From assembly GCF_041929345.1 (NCBI RefSeq), contig NZ_JBHFNQ010000194.1:4301-68300 (forward strand): 64,000 bases of DNA. The letters run 5' to 3'. This DNA comes from Floridanema aerugineum (GTDB lineage Bacteria; Cyanobacteriota; Cyanobacteriia; Cyanobacteriales; Aerosakkonemataceae). Shown one piece after another: positions 52,994-62,145 of this stretch. Numbering within the stretch: the stretch's first letter is position 1; every line of letters begins with the position of its first letter. The position numbers were made by a program, and so were the translations under genes. A model generated the notes under the pieces. That model did not search any database. It was not told where the DNA came from and was given only the letters and a program-made list of their open reading frames with translations.

Positions 52994-54598
52994 TCATTCT
53001 GCAAGCAAATAATTGCTAACGCTATCCCCTTCCCTTCTCTTAGATGCAAGCAAAGCTTGAGTAGCTTGATAAATTATTTGACTCACATCACTTTTTTGGT
53101 TAGGAATTTTACTAGCAATACCTAAACTAACTGTGACAAGAGAATTTTTAAAACCATCCATGCCTTGAGGTTCAAAAGGAATTGCCAGTAACTTGACTCG
53201 CTGTCTAATTTTTTCAGCAATTTGCCGACTAATAGTTAGATTTTTTCCTGGTAACAGCATGGCAAATTCTTTACTTTGATAACGAGCTACCAAAGCGTTA
53301 GGAAAATGCACCACATTGCGGATAATATCAGCGACTTGCTGTAAGCATAAATTGGCTGCTTGATAACCATAAGTTTTTTCATAATACTCGAAATAATCCA
53401 CAGCACAAAGAATTAATGAAATACTTTCTTTATCGGCTGATTCTTGCCATACTTTTTCCAGTTGTTCCTCAAAGTAGCTCCGATTGAATAAATGAGTTAC
53501 TTCATCTAAATTAGCAGTATTTAACTCTGGTTGTTGTGCCAATCTGGGAAAGTAATTTCTCAACGAACTAACTTGTAAAAGTTGTTCCTGAAAATATTGG
53601 CGATATAATTCACAGCTAATAGTTGCTGACGAACCTTTCAGCTTAATTATACCCATGCTTTCTAATTTATAGGCAGCGATCGCTTCTAAAGGTTCCCTAG
53701 AACCAGCAATTATCTGCTTTAAAACTTCTCCTAATTCTGGATTGTCTCGAACTATATTTAACTGACTGAGTAAATGTTGGTGATAAATTCCTTCTAGTTT
53801 AGGTGCTACTGCTAAAAATTCCTCGATATTTTCCCATTTTTTTCTTTGATTAACCAAATGATAAAGAGCTAAATTAATCAAGTAAGGATGTCCACCTACG
53901 ATCGCCATTAGTTGTTCAGCATCCTTACCATTTGTCCAATCTAATCCATAACGTGCTGCTAATTCTTCCACTTGTTTTAAGGTAAATTCTGGTAACTGAA
54001 GTGACAATCCAATATTAAAAGGTGATTGATTCATATTTAAAGATACATAAACTTCTGTGGAATGAATCACCACTAATCTCAGTTTTTGCCAAATTTTTAT
54101 CTGCTTCGCTTCTTCATGCCACGATCGCAATAAAGACAAAAAATCCCTAGCAATTTCAGGATGCTCGAAAACTCGATTGACTTCATTCAAAACTAATACT
54201 AACGGAACATCAATTTGCTTTAACAAATACCCTTGAAAATACAAAGTACTGCTAACTTTACTACCAATATCCTCATCCCAATATTCATCTAGCATCGGTT
54301 CTAGTTGTAATTGGCGACTAACATTGGCACAAAACCAACGCAAAAACTTATACAAGAAAGTAAAGATTTCCTCATCAGCTTGCTGAAAATCTATTTTTAC
54401 GGTTAGATAACCTAGATTAACAGCGCGATCGATCAACCGGATCATCAGCGAACTTTTCCCCATTTTTCTTGGTGCTTTAATCCGAATGAAACTCCCAGCT
54501 TTAATGATTTCAGAGTAAGCTAACTCTTCAAGTGGAGGACGTTCAATATAAAACGCAGAATTCAGTGGTAATGGATCGTTGGGAAATCTTAAAGACAT
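52994..54598 (-). CDS. AAA-like (AAA_10) NTPase fused to a degenerate GGDEF domain
   Basis: The 534-residue protein starts with an AAA-like domain (P-loop RKMGKSSLMIRL, Walker B LVLVLNEVNRVFEH) similar to that of the neighbour gene. The C-terminal 170 residues have the GGDEF fold (DEVTHLFNRSYFEEQL, VDYFEYYEKTYGYQAANLCL), but the signature is YQSKEF instead of GG(D/E)EF, so c-di-GMP synthesis is unlikely; it may bind a nucleotide or a partner. It lies 42 bases upstream of the WD40 gene, so the two are probably one operon. ATG at 54598. Confidence 0.85.
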   Translation of the reverse strand: MSLRFPNDPLPLNSAFYIERPPLEELAYSEIIKAGSFIRIKAPRKMGKSSLMIRLIDRAVNLGYLTVKIDFQQADEEIFTFLYKFLRWFCANVSRQLQLEPMLDEYWDEDIGSKVSSTLYFQGYLLKQIDVPLVLVLNEVNRVFEHPEIARDFLSLLRSWHEEAKQIKIWQKLRLVVIHSTEVYVSLNMNQSPFNIGLSLQLPEFTLKQVEELAARYGLDWTNGKDAEQLMAIVGGHPYLINLALYHLVNQRKKWENIEEFLAVAPKLEGIYHQHLLSQLNIVRDNPELGEVLKQIIAGSREPLEAIAAYKLESMGIIKLKGSSATISCELYRQYFQEQLLQVSSLRNYFPRLAQQPELNTANLDEVTHLFNRSYFEEQLEKVWQESADKESISLILCAVDYFEYYEKTYGYQAANLCLQQVADIIRNVVHFPNALVARYQSKEFAMLLPGKNLTISRQIAEKIRQRVKLLAIPFEPQGMDGFKNSLVTVSLGIASKIPNQKSDVSQIIYQATQALLASKRREGDSVSNYLLAE

Positions 54599-54735
54599 AA
54601 TAATAGTCCATAGTTTTTCCCTTTACATTACCATCTGAACTAGGTTTAGTTCACCATATTTTTTTAGATTGTTTATTGGTAATTTTCATTACTTAAAATT
54701 ACCAATAATTGCGTAATTTAATTAGGCGAATTAAA

Positions 54736-56217
54736 TTACCCAAGTTTTTCTTCCGCAGCAAGTTGTAACTGAGGCGAACTCGGCATTAATTTACCCACAA
54801 CTTGTTGCACAAAAGATTGTAGAAAAACCACTCGTTGATTCTGTTGAAAAACACTTTGCAATTTCTCTTTCAACCTTTCCACACTAAAAGCATTTTCCCC
54901 AATCTCAGCACTAATTTCTTGTTCTTGGAAATACTCAATTAAACTCAATCCGGCGATTCTTGTTAAATAAGCAGCACTAATTCCCTGCACAACTCCCCCA
55001 GCAACAAAGGTAATTGCATGACTTTTCAAAAATGAAGTAATTGTCTGGGTAGAAAGTTCTACTAACCCCAGTTTTAACATTGCACTTCCCATAGTTACAG
55101 CCACAGTTTGCGCTTGTTCTAAGGAGAATTTTTGCTGATAAACATTCGCTAAATCTAACACCATTTGAGCGTTAATTGCGCCTGTAGCAATTAAATCTAA
55201 TGTTGGTACAGGATTAGCAAAAGCAGCAGCAGCGGAAATCCATTGATATTGTTCAATTATTGGCAGAGATCGATCGCGCCTCACCCCATTCAAAACTTCC
55301 TTCGCCTCACCTTTCAAAGCCACAGCTTCTCGCCAAGTTGTCGCCCAAACTAACTGTTGACTTTGTTGTGTTAAAATCACATTCAACCGTTCAGTTAAAG
55401 CTGAAATTGCCGGAACAGATTCTTCTAACCATTCTTGCACTGTTCCATCAGTTTGATATTGCCGAACTTTAATCGCTTTTGGATTAGCAGCGATCGCAAT
55501 TACATCTTCTTTTTCTAATATTCCCTTTGTTCTTTCCCGGATTTGTTGTAAAACAATTTCCCGATCTTCCGGCAAATACTGATCTTCCTTATTAAAAACC
55601 AGCATTAACCGCTGATTAGCTGCCTTTAATTGCAGCAAAGTTTGCCATTCCGAATCTGTCAAATCCCCATTAATCACAAACAACAAAACATCAGCAGTAT
55701 TAGCAACTTTCAAAGCTTCTGCTTCCGCTAATTTTCCAGTTTCATCAGCCACAAATAAAGCTGGTGTTTCCTGTAAACTCACAGTTTTTTTGGTTTCACT
55801 CAACCAATTTTCGGCTAAAACTTCTCTTAAAGTAGTTTTACCAACCGCTTTTCCACCAGCGATCGCTAAACTTAACTCTTGTCTGTCTAATTTAGTCGTT
55901 ACTTCCCCAACTTTTTCTCGCAGTTTAGCGATGACATCACTATTAACTGCTTCTACCTCTAATTTATCGATTACTCTTTCTGCTTGCGCGATCGCCTTTT
56001 CCACAGTCGCCCTTTCTACCAGCGACAAATCAAAATCTACCTGAGTCTTTTTCGCCTTCTTTTGTCTGAGTAAGAACACGCCACCTAGAGCGATCGCACT
56101 CCATAAAGCATACTCTCCCAACTGCCCGATCGTATCATCCACACCTTGCCACAGCCAAAGCAAAAACGAAAGCCCAACTCCGCCAACTAAAATCGGTTTC
56201 CGTAAATTCACTGTCAT
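54736..56217 (-). CDS. membrane GTPase paralogous to the 47889-49298 protein
   Basis: From the ATG at 56217 the product is 493 residues. Two N-terminal membrane helices (PILVGGVGLSFLLWLW, ALWSAIALGGVFLL) are followed by a GTPase domain: P-loop AIAGGKAVGKTTL, G4 VFNKEDQYLPEDRE. G3 is degenerate (LQETPALF). A C-terminal helical region follows (PVPTLDLIATGAINAQMVL). Its G4 region (VFNKxDxYxxxDR) is shared with the GTPase at 47889. It is 137 bases upstream of the AAA-GGDEF gene. The frame is open upstream to 56283, but the extra part lacks conservation features. Confidence 0.8.
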   Translation of the reverse strand: MTVNLRKPILVGGVGLSFLLWLWQGVDDTIGQLGEYALWSAIALGGVFLLRQKKAKKTQVDFDLSLVERATVEKAIAQAERVIDKLEVEAVNSDVIAKLREKVGEVTTKLDRQELSLAIAGGKAVGKTTLREVLAENWLSETKKTVSLQETPALFVADETGKLAEAEALKVANTADVLLFVINGDLTDSEWQTLLQLKAANQRLMLVFNKEDQYLPEDREIVLQQIRERTKGILEKEDVIAIAANPKAIKVRQYQTDGTVQEWLEESVPAISALTERLNVILTQQSQQLVWATTWREAVALKGEAKEVLNGVRRDRSLPIIEQYQWISAAAAFANPVPTLDLIATGAINAQMVLDLANVYQQKFSLEQAQTVAVTMGSAMLKLGLVELSTQTITSFLKSHAITFVAGGVVQGISAAYLTRIAGLSLIEYFQEQEISAEIGENAFSVERLKEKLQSVFQQNQRVVFLQSFVQQVVGKLMPSSPQLQLAAEEKLG

Positions 56218-56308
56218 AATTTTATTTGTATAAATAGCTAAATTCCAGCATAAAGCAAAAGCCCGCAAACATTTTTGTTTCAAGGGTTTTCTCTCGTCTC
56301 TCGTGTCT

Positions 56309-56358
56309 CTCGTTCCCAGGTTCCACCTGGGAACGAGGGAGAGGGAGGTTCTACCTCC
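56309..56358. repeat. compound palindromic repeat, copy 3
   Basis: A 29-base palindrome centred on CCAGGTTCCACCTGG (56309-56337) followed by GGAGGTTCTACCTCC (56344-56358). See 35932-36002 and 13826-13901. Confidence 0.85.
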
Positions 56359-56378
56359 TTTCTGGAATCAGATCTGAC

Positions 56379-56424
56379 AAAGCAAAACCCCTAAAACAAA
56401 AATGTCTTAGGGGTTTCGCTTTTT
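56379..56424 (-). terminator. terminator hairpin after tRNA-fMet
   Basis: On the minus strand AGCGAAACCCCTAAGACA pairs, with two mismatches, with TTTTAGGGGTTTTGCT across a short T-rich loop, just 6 bases beyond the encoded CCA of the tRNA. Confidence 0.6.
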
Positions 56425-56432
56425 AAATTTGG

Positions 56433-56748
56433 TGGCGGGAAGTGGATTTGAACCACTGACCTTCGGGTTATGCTTACCACTACAGCTTTCGCTGCCTGGA
56501 CTTCCAGTTTGGGGTCTGGACTCTCCCTTCACCCTCAGCCTAACTGTTAGGGTGCCTCCCATCGAGTCTCTACACCTTCTCCATTTCTGGAGCTTGGCTC
56601 GGGATTACCACGCTAAAGGCTTCCCCGAATTTGAGAGGCGATCGCAAACAAGTTTCCCTGCTTACAGCCCATAACAAAATTAACTTTCAAGCGTTTAGTT
56701 AATTTTGCTTTGCGAGCCCGACGAGCTACCAGACTGCTCTATCCCGCG
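56433..56748 (-). tRNA. initiator tRNA-fMet (CAT) interrupted by a group I intron
   Basis: Exon 1 (56748-56715) reads CGCGGGATAGAGCAGTCTGG and ends TCGTCGGGCT; exon 2 (56472-56433) starts CATAACCCGAAGGTC and ends with TCCCGCCA. Joined, they give a complete cloverleaf with an unpaired first position (C1 against C72) and three G:C pairs in the anticodon stem (TCGGG/CCCGA), both marks of bacterial initiator tRNA. CCA is encoded (56430-56432). The break is between U33 and C34. Confidence 0.93.
56473..56714 (-). ncRNA. group I self-splicing intron in tRNA-fMet
   Basis: The 242-base insertion sits between U33 and C34; exon 1 ends in U and the intron ends in G, as group I splicing needs. Core-like segments are visible on the minus strand (GTGTAGAGACTCGATGGGAGGC split as P7/P3 region, and GAAGGGAGAGTCC). 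It has no endonuclease reading frame. Group I introns in cyanobacterial tRNA-fMet are known, the Synechocystis one being larger and encoding I-Ssp6803I. Confidence 0.85.
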
Positions 56749-56808
56749 TCGCTTCGTTGCTTTTGATTCACTCTCACTAGTATAACCATAAACCAAATCA
56801 AATTGCAA

Positions 56809-57762
56809 CTATAAAAGCGATAATTCTCCAATTACTTCCAGACGCTTGTAAGTACCCAAGTTGAGATAAGTTTCTGCCAAGGATTCAGCCACCGTCGGAG
56901 TAATCCAGCCCATTTGCCGCAACAGGTGAATAGCTACAGCACGTTTAGCACGTTGAGCACCATCTGTTACCTTAATCGCTAAACCCATGCCTTCACCAAC
57001 ACGACCAATGCACTGAATTCCTTCAGCGCCAGCCTTACTAACTATTTCGCCCTGAGTAAGCTTCATCAATTCCGTATCAAATTCGCCTGGGCCTGCCACC
57101 ATATTTGGGTGACTAGTCATCGCCCGGACAATGCGTTCCATATCCAAATTGTTTCCAGAGGACAATTGAGCATACAAAGATGCCATTTGTCCCAACTGCA
57201 TCAAATAGGTAGGAGCGCCACAATCATCATGAGCTTGAATAAACTCTTCTCCCGGCATTCGCAGCAATTCCGCGATTTTGCTCAAAATTAGCTGTTGTAC
57301 CGGATGATTGCGCTGTAAATAGCTAACAGGCGACCAGCTGCGTTGCTGACAAACAGCCAGCATTCCCGCGTGTTTCCCAGAGCAATTGTATTCCAGTGGA
57401 CTTTGCTTGCCTTCTGGAATGGGACACTGGAGCGCGGATGGATCGATATCACAACGCCAAAGTACATTAAAAACTTGTCGTACCTGCTCAATATTCCCTT
57501 GGTGGGAACTACAGATAATTGCCAAGTCTCGGTCTGACAGACCGTAACGTTCTAAAGTGCCTGTAGTAGTGACTGCCAGTGCTTGGAAAGGCTTGAGTGC
57601 TGAACGAGCAAAGGTAGCCGTTTCGGAATTACCAGCTACAGAAAGTACGCGCCCTTTGTCGTCACAAACAGCGGCTTGGACGCGATGTGCTGATTCAATA
57701 ATGCCTTCCCGCAGCAGTCTAACTTCTAGTTCTGCGGTTTGAGTTCTTTTTCCCCTTGTCAT
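56809..57762 (-). CDS. type II-like (Rhizobium etli/AnsA PF06089 class) L-asparaginase
   Basis: The 317-residue protein shows the Rhizobium-type asparaginase motifs: FARSALKPFQ (Ser and Lys pair), LEYNCSGKHAGML (Cys and Lys) and AHDDCGAPTYLM (Cys). These are the catalytic and zinc-binding residues of the class. It hydrolyses asparagine to aspartate and ammonia. The downstream gene order rsfS - ycf36 - asparaginase on one strand is seen in other cyanobacteria. ATG at 57762, MTRGKRTQTAELEV. Confidence 0.9.
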   Translation of the reverse strand: MTRGKRTQTAELEVRLLREGIIESAHRVQAAVCDDKGRVLSVAGNSETATFARSALKPFQALAVTTTGTLERYGLSDRDLAIICSSHQGNIEQVRQVFNVLWRCDIDPSALQCPIPEGKQSPLEYNCSGKHAGMLAVCQQRSWSPVSYLQRNHPVQQLILSKIAELLRMPGEEFIQAHDDCGAPTYLMQLGQMASLYAQLSSGNNLDMERIVRAMTSHPNMVAGPGEFDTELMKLTQGEIVSKAGAEGIQCIGRVGEGMGLAIKVTDGAQRAKRAVAIHLLRQMGWITPTVAESLAETYLNLGTYKRLEVIGELSLL

Positions 57763-57870
57763 GGGTAAGACTTTATCACTGAGGGGGACGATTCGGGAAT
57801 TTTAGAATTTTGATTTTAGATTTTGGATTAATTCCCAATATTAATTTACAACTAATTAGGAGCCAGGGAG

Positions 57871-58380
57871 TTAAAGAAAAACCCAAATTAGGCTACCTAA
57901 ACAGAAAATCAAAGCTAGCAATGCAAAAGTTTTGTTAAGTCGCTGAAGGATCGGTTGGACTTGGTAGGTGACAATTAAGCGATCGCGAGCGATCACTTCT
58001 GGTGGTTTATTCCAGCATTGCCCATCGTACCATCCTGATTCCTCGTAAAAAACGGTCGAATTGGTCAAGCGCTCGCGCACGTAACACCAGCCCAAATACA
58101 GCCGCAGCAGTGCCAAAATCATAAACACACTAGCTATTGCCCCACCACAAAGCATAAACTGACCCACAAGTTTTTGGGGCGGAAAACTTGCCGCTGCCAC
58201 TGGCCCTGCGAGAAGCCAACTCCAACCCCAAATCCAAGCCATCTTTCGCGAATAACTTCCCCAATCAAGAGTAGCCCAGCTAAAAAACCAGGAATCTTTT
58301 AGTTCCTGGTACTCATTGATGGGTTGCTGTTCAAATGGTACCGGGCACACAGAAACAGAAGACTCCATCATCATTGCCAT
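57871..58380 (-). CDS. ycf36: CGLD27-like membrane protein (Ycf36, DUF1230)
   Basis: The 169-residue protein contains the conserved start VCPVPFEQQPINEYQEL, then SWFFSWA and two hydrophobic helix pairs (WSWLLAGPVAAASFP, FALLALIFCLGSLIWVFL), and YEESGWYDGQCWNKPPEV. This is the Ycf36/CGLD27 family, conserved in plastids and cyanobacteria; plant members are linked to iron and chloroplast function. Downstream of rsfS, likely the same transcript. ATG at 58380. Confidence 0.9.
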   Translation of the reverse strand: MAMMMESSVSVCPVPFEQQPINEYQELKDSWFFSWATLDWGSYSRKMAWIWGWSWLLAGPVAAASFPPQKLVGQFMLCGGAIASVFMILALLRLYLGWCYVRERLTNSTVFYEESGWYDGQCWNKPPEVIARDRLIVTYQVQPILQRLNKTFALLALIFCLGSLIWVFL

Positions 58381-58457
58381 CCACTCTTATTTGTTAAAGC
58401 TTGCTGTCAAGCCAGCACGTTAAGACATTTGACAATTAAATTGAGTAGTGTAAATCA

Positions 58458-58901
58458 TCAACTATCTTGTTCTTGAGGCAGATTAACTCGTTCTGCGTGT
58501 CCCCAGAATGCTTCCAGATTATAAAATTCTCGTTCTTTCGGCATCAAGATATGGACGATTACATCACCATAATCAACAAGTATCCAGTTAGCTTCTGCTT
58601 GTCCCTCAATTCTTAGAGGCTTACGTTGCCAATTTTCTTCTACTTTGCCTTGAATTGCTTGAGAAATTGCTCGCACTTGAACTCTAGAAAAGCCTGTGAC
58701 TAAGACAAAATAATCAGCTAAATAGGATACATCTGACACCCGCAATACAACCAAGTCAGATCCTTTGCGGTCTAATGCAGCTTCTACAATTGTGGCAAGC
58801 ATTCCTTGATCTGCGTCTTGACCTGCTGCTGCCTTATTAGCATCAGTATTTGCCACTGCGGTGGTCAAGGTGGAATTTACTGTTGGGAAGTTCTCGGACA
58901 T
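58458..58901 (-). CDS. rsfS: ribosomal silencing factor RsfS
   Basis: The 147-residue protein has the RsfS (DUF143) core: DLVVLRVSDVSYLADYFVLVTGFSRVQVRAIS, ILVDYGDVIVHILMPKEREFYNLEAFWGHAE. It binds L14 on the 50S subunit and blocks subunit joining when nutrients are short. The N-terminal 40 residues are low-complexity. It heads the rsfS - ycf36 - asparaginase cluster. ATG at 58901. Confidence 0.93.
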   Translation of the reverse strand: MSENFPTVNSTLTTAVANTDANKAAAGQDADQGMLATIVEAALDRKGSDLVVLRVSDVSYLADYFVLVTGFSRVQVRAISQAIQGKVEENWQRKPLRIEGQAEANWILVDYGDVIVHILMPKEREFYNLEAFWGHAERVNLPQEQDS

Positions 58902-59351
58902 TCAACTCCTTAATACTATGCAATTTTTTTTTATGATTCCTAATCTGAACAAAAGGTTCAGACCTGGGATTCCGTAACCAAAAGGGGTTTTCTATAGTTT
59001 AGCGTTCATCAGAAAAATCAATTTTGCCATTTTGCCTCTCATGATAACTTGCCTTTGAGAGTCATGGTATCTACAGGGGCAGTCGTTCAATATCTTGGTT
59101 TCTGGCGATTCCCATCTACCTGCCACAGGTTAATATAGTTTGCTTTATTATTAATCTATCCCCTAAACACAAGCTACAACCCAGTAAGTGCATACTTGGT
59201 CTGCCCAAAGTATGATTCGCGATCGCTCTTCATATTTCTTTATCAAAAACCACAAATCCATCTCCAGGAACGATCGCTTTCACGATACATCTAACAGAGA
59301 TGGTTTGCTACTTATAATATTTATCGTAATTCCGACCCGGAAACAGGGGTT
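58902..59351. other. 450-base intergenic region, nothing recognised
   Basis: No open frame of note, tRNA or repeat family is visible; one HIP1 octamer lies near 59219. It must contain the rsfS promoter and the 3' end of the glycosyltransferase transcript. Confidence 0.5.
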
Positions 59352-60623
59352 TTAGTTAGGCAAAGGTTTAACTTCGGAAGCTGTCTGCGGTACTATCTGC
59401 GGCATTAAAGAGGTAAAGAGTTCCTCATAACGACTCAATGCTTGTTCAGATGAGTAAAAATCGATCGCGTGTTGCCTACCTTGTTTGCCCAATTTTTCTG
59501 CTTTTTCTGGATTTTGGTATAGTTTGGCGATCGCAGAAGCTAAAGCTGCCGGATCTTCTGGAGGCACCACCACACCAGCACCGCTTTGTTGCACTGCCTT
59601 AGCCGCAGTTCCAGTAGCAGGTACCGAAGCCACGATCGGGCGACCACTAGCTAATATTACAGGAATTTTAGAAGGTAAATTAAAGGCAATTACATTGTGT
59701 TTTTGGGTAACTAAACTTACATCAGCAGCTGCCAACATTTCTGGCAACTTTTCTCTAGGTTGAAATGGTAAGAGCTTAACGTTATATGCTCCATACATTT
59801 GACAATAATCACTCACCCGCCCCAGAGCTTTGTCTTCCCCTACAATCACAAATACAATATCTGGATTATCTCTCAGACAAGCTGCTGCTTTAATCACAGT
59901 TGGCAAATCTTGAGTCAAAGCGATATTCCCCGAATAAAGCACCACAAACTTCCCTTCAAGTTGGTGAGCCTTACGGAAAGCATTATTTTCCTTTGGTAAC
60001 GGGCGAATAAAATTGACATCGACCCAATTGGGAATCAAGTCTATTTTCTCTCTGGGGACACCTTTACCAACCAAGTTGTCCACAAATCCATCGGCAATTA
60101 CGCTAATTCTAGTTGCGGCGCGGTTAGCAAATTTTTCTAAGGCTTCAAAAGCACGAATCACAAATTTATTTTTTAGCAATCCTACATGAACAGCCGCTTC
60201 ATGTTGAATATCTTGAACGTTTAACACCACAGGGCAGTTATGCACCCATCCCGCTAAAGTAGCCGATAAGCAAACAGGTAGCGGTGGTACTGTGGTCAAA
60301 ATTACATCTGGTCTTGGCCCAATTAAAGCCGGAATAAAGCTGGTTAAGACAAAGCTACCGTCTAATAGTAATCTATCTAGCAAACTCGGTTTCGGACGAA
60401 TCCAAACGTAACTGCGCTCAATCTTAACGCCGTTTCTTTCTTCGCATTTATAGAACTTACCACGATACTCTGGATAAATACGTCGCTGCGGATAGTTCGG
60501 CATTCCAGTGACCACCCGAACTTCGTGACCACGTTTAACTAAGCCTTCTGCCAATTCAGTCATCAACGGGGCAATACCGATCGGCTCAGGATAATAGTTG
60601 TAGGAATAGATTAGGATACGCAT
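59352..60623 (-). CDS. GT4 glycosyltransferase of the WcaI/WbuB type
   Basis: The 423-residue protein opens MRILIYSYNYYPEPIGIAP (GT-B N-domain with the typical glycine-rich loop) and has PDVILTTVPPLPVCL, VVLNVQDIQHEAAV, IPNWVDVNFIRPL and the C-domain donor site KIPVILASGRPIVASVP. It resembles WcaI/WbuB-type glycosyltransferases that add sugars during exopolysaccharide synthesis. No other polysaccharide gene is adjacent. ATG at 60623. Confidence 0.88.
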   Translation of the reverse strand: MRILIYSYNYYPEPIGIAPLMTELAEGLVKRGHEVRVVTGMPNYPQRRIYPEYRGKFYKCEERNGVKIERSYVWIRPKPSLLDRLLLDGSFVLTSFIPALIGPRPDVILTTVPPLPVCLSATLAGWVHNCPVVLNVQDIQHEAAVHVGLLKNKFVIRAFEALEKFANRAATRISVIADGFVDNLVGKGVPREKIDLIPNWVDVNFIRPLPKENNAFRKAHQLEGKFVVLYSGNIALTQDLPTVIKAAACLRDNPDIVFVIVGEDKALGRVSDYCQMYGAYNVKLLPFQPREKLPEMLAAADVSLVTQKHNVIAFNLPSKIPVILASGRPIVASVPATGTAAKAVQQSGAGVVVPPEDPAALASAIAKLYQNPEKAEKLGKQGRQHAIDFYSSEQALSRYEELFTSLMPQIVPQTASEVKPLPN

Positions 60624-61035
60624 ATTAAAACTTTATGGAATTTGCTAGAGGAGTGGGAAGATTGTTTGTAATTTGCTTAGATAGATTTTTGTAGCGTGCC
60701 GCAGTTGCATGAGTTAATCCCATTGCTTCTGCTCCTGAGAGGTGTTCTGCTTTGTTTGTTTCCACCACTTACTTACACCAAATGTCGTTTACTCAAAATT
60801 AGCACGCTCAACAGTAGTAATACATCCCTGGTGGGTTTTGGTGAGTAATGATCTCCTGTTATCTGGATGGTATTAAACAAGTTCCCATTGCTCACACCCT
60901 AACTTAAGATACCCATCAATCGTCAAGTATTTATCGATCGCGCCAAAAAATACTTTTCTACACTACCTTGGCTTGACGAATTCAGTTTTGTCGTTTTAGA
61001 TGCACTCTGTCACAGTCAGAATCTACGTTTGACCT
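60624..61035. other. 412-base divergent intergenic region, nothing recognised
   Basis: Between the glycosyltransferase (minus) and the potassium channel (plus). I see no gene, RNA or repeat. Both promoters should lie here. Confidence 0.5.
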
Positions 61036-61824
61036 ATGCTGCTCCGCAAAAAAATCTCTTTTTATCTAGAAGACATTGAAACGCCAATTGGTAGATCCAT
61101 TAATTTAATTATTACAGGTTTAGTTTTATTATCATCAGTAATTTTCGTCATTGAAACTTTTAGTATTTCTCAGGATATACGTAACAGACTCAACTATATT
61201 GATTCCGTAATATTACTGATATTTGTCTTGGAATACTTATTGCGTTTCTGGTGTGTAGAGAACAAGTATGAATTTTTATTTAGTCTTTACTCTGTAATTG
61301 ACTTAATTGCTATTTTACCTGTGTTTATCGGATGGATAGACATTAGCTTTATCCGTCTATTTCGTTGGTTGAGAATTCTGCGATTGTTAAGATTCTTAGA
61401 TCCCAAGAATTTACCTGGCCATCTTACCACAGAAGATAGTTTAATTCTGACTCGGATTATTTTTACTTTATTTGCGATCGTCTTTGTTTACTCTGGCTTA
61501 ATATATCAAGTTGAACATCCTGTAAATCCTGAAGTTTTCCGAACTTTTTTAGATGCGGCTTATTTTTCCGTAGTAACGATGACAACTGTTGGCTTTGGTG
61601 ATGTTACCCCCATCTCAGAAGCTGGTCGATTTTTGACGATTATGATGATTTTTACCGGGATTGCGTTGATTCCCTGGCAGGTTGGAGATTTAATTAAGCG
61701 CGTAGTTAAGTCGGCTAATCAAGTAGAAATCCCTTGTCATAATTGCGGTTTGTTCTTACATGATCCAGATGCTAACTTCTGTAAAATTTGCGGAACTAAA
61801 TTGGAAAAGGACAGCAATGAATAA
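61036..61824 (+). CDS. voltage-gated-like K+ channel with C-terminal zinc ribbon
   Basis: The 262-residue protein has six hydrophobic segments. The S4-like helix FIRLFRWLRILRLLRF (about 105-120) holds five arginines at every third residue, and the selectivity filter is T184-VGFGD189. After S6 the C-terminus carries a C4 zinc ribbon (C234-X2-C237, C249-X2-C252). A channel with a voltage sensor and a metal-binding tail could be gated by redox or metal state; that is inference. No beta subunit is adjacent. ATG at 61036. Confidence 0.88.
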   Translation: MLLRKKISFYLEDIETPIGRSINLIITGLVLLSSVIFVIETFSISQDIRNRLNYIDSVILLIFVLEYLLRFWCVENKYEFLFSLYSVIDLIAILPVFIGWIDISFIRLFRWLRILRLLRFLDPKNLPGHLTTEDSLILTRIIFTLFAIVFVYSGLIYQVEHPVNPEVFRTFLDAAYFSVVTMTTVGFGDVTPISEAGRFLTIMMIFTGIALIPWQVGDLIKRVVKSANQVEIPCHNCGLFLHDPDANFCKICGTKLEKDSNE

Positions 61825-61851
61825 AAGCTTAACTTGCAATTTGTGTTCACT

Positions 61852-62145
61852 TTAAAAACTCCCAGTCGCTTGAATTTCTACCTGTTGTTCAACTTCTAGT
61901 AAGACCTGAGCTTTTGCGAGTGTAGCATAAATCTCAATATCAGCTTCTATTGCTTCAAAACTAACAACTAAAGAGTAGGGAACACTAGCTTCTGGATCGT
62001 TATTCCAACCTTCGTGTCCAACTACTGCTATACAGAAAGCTTCCGTGAGATCAAATGAATTAACAAATGTCCAATCTTTCTGAATCGTTCCTGCACTTCT
62101 AGAGACATCTTTAATTATTCCATGATGCTTTTGTTTACCCAACAT
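61852..62145 (-). pseudogene. S8 (subtilisin-like) peptidase, C-terminal remnant
   Basis: The 97-residue frame (HHGIIKDVSRSAGTIQKDWTF, EAFCIAVVGHEGWNNDPEAS, YSLVVSFEAIEADIEIYATL) resembles the C-terminal part of S8 peptidases that are encoded beside AAA ATPases. The catalytic Asp, His and Ser region is absent. It overlaps the N-terminal fragment by 31 bases in a different frame. Confidence 0.55.

Noticed and set aside
56429..56674. Plus-strand frame across the tRNA-fMet locus
   Set aside because: It is antisense to tRNA exon 2 and the group I intron.
56433..56748. Elongator tRNA-Met
   Set aside because: The unpaired 1:72 position and three G:C pairs at the base of the anticodon stem mark an initiator tRNA.
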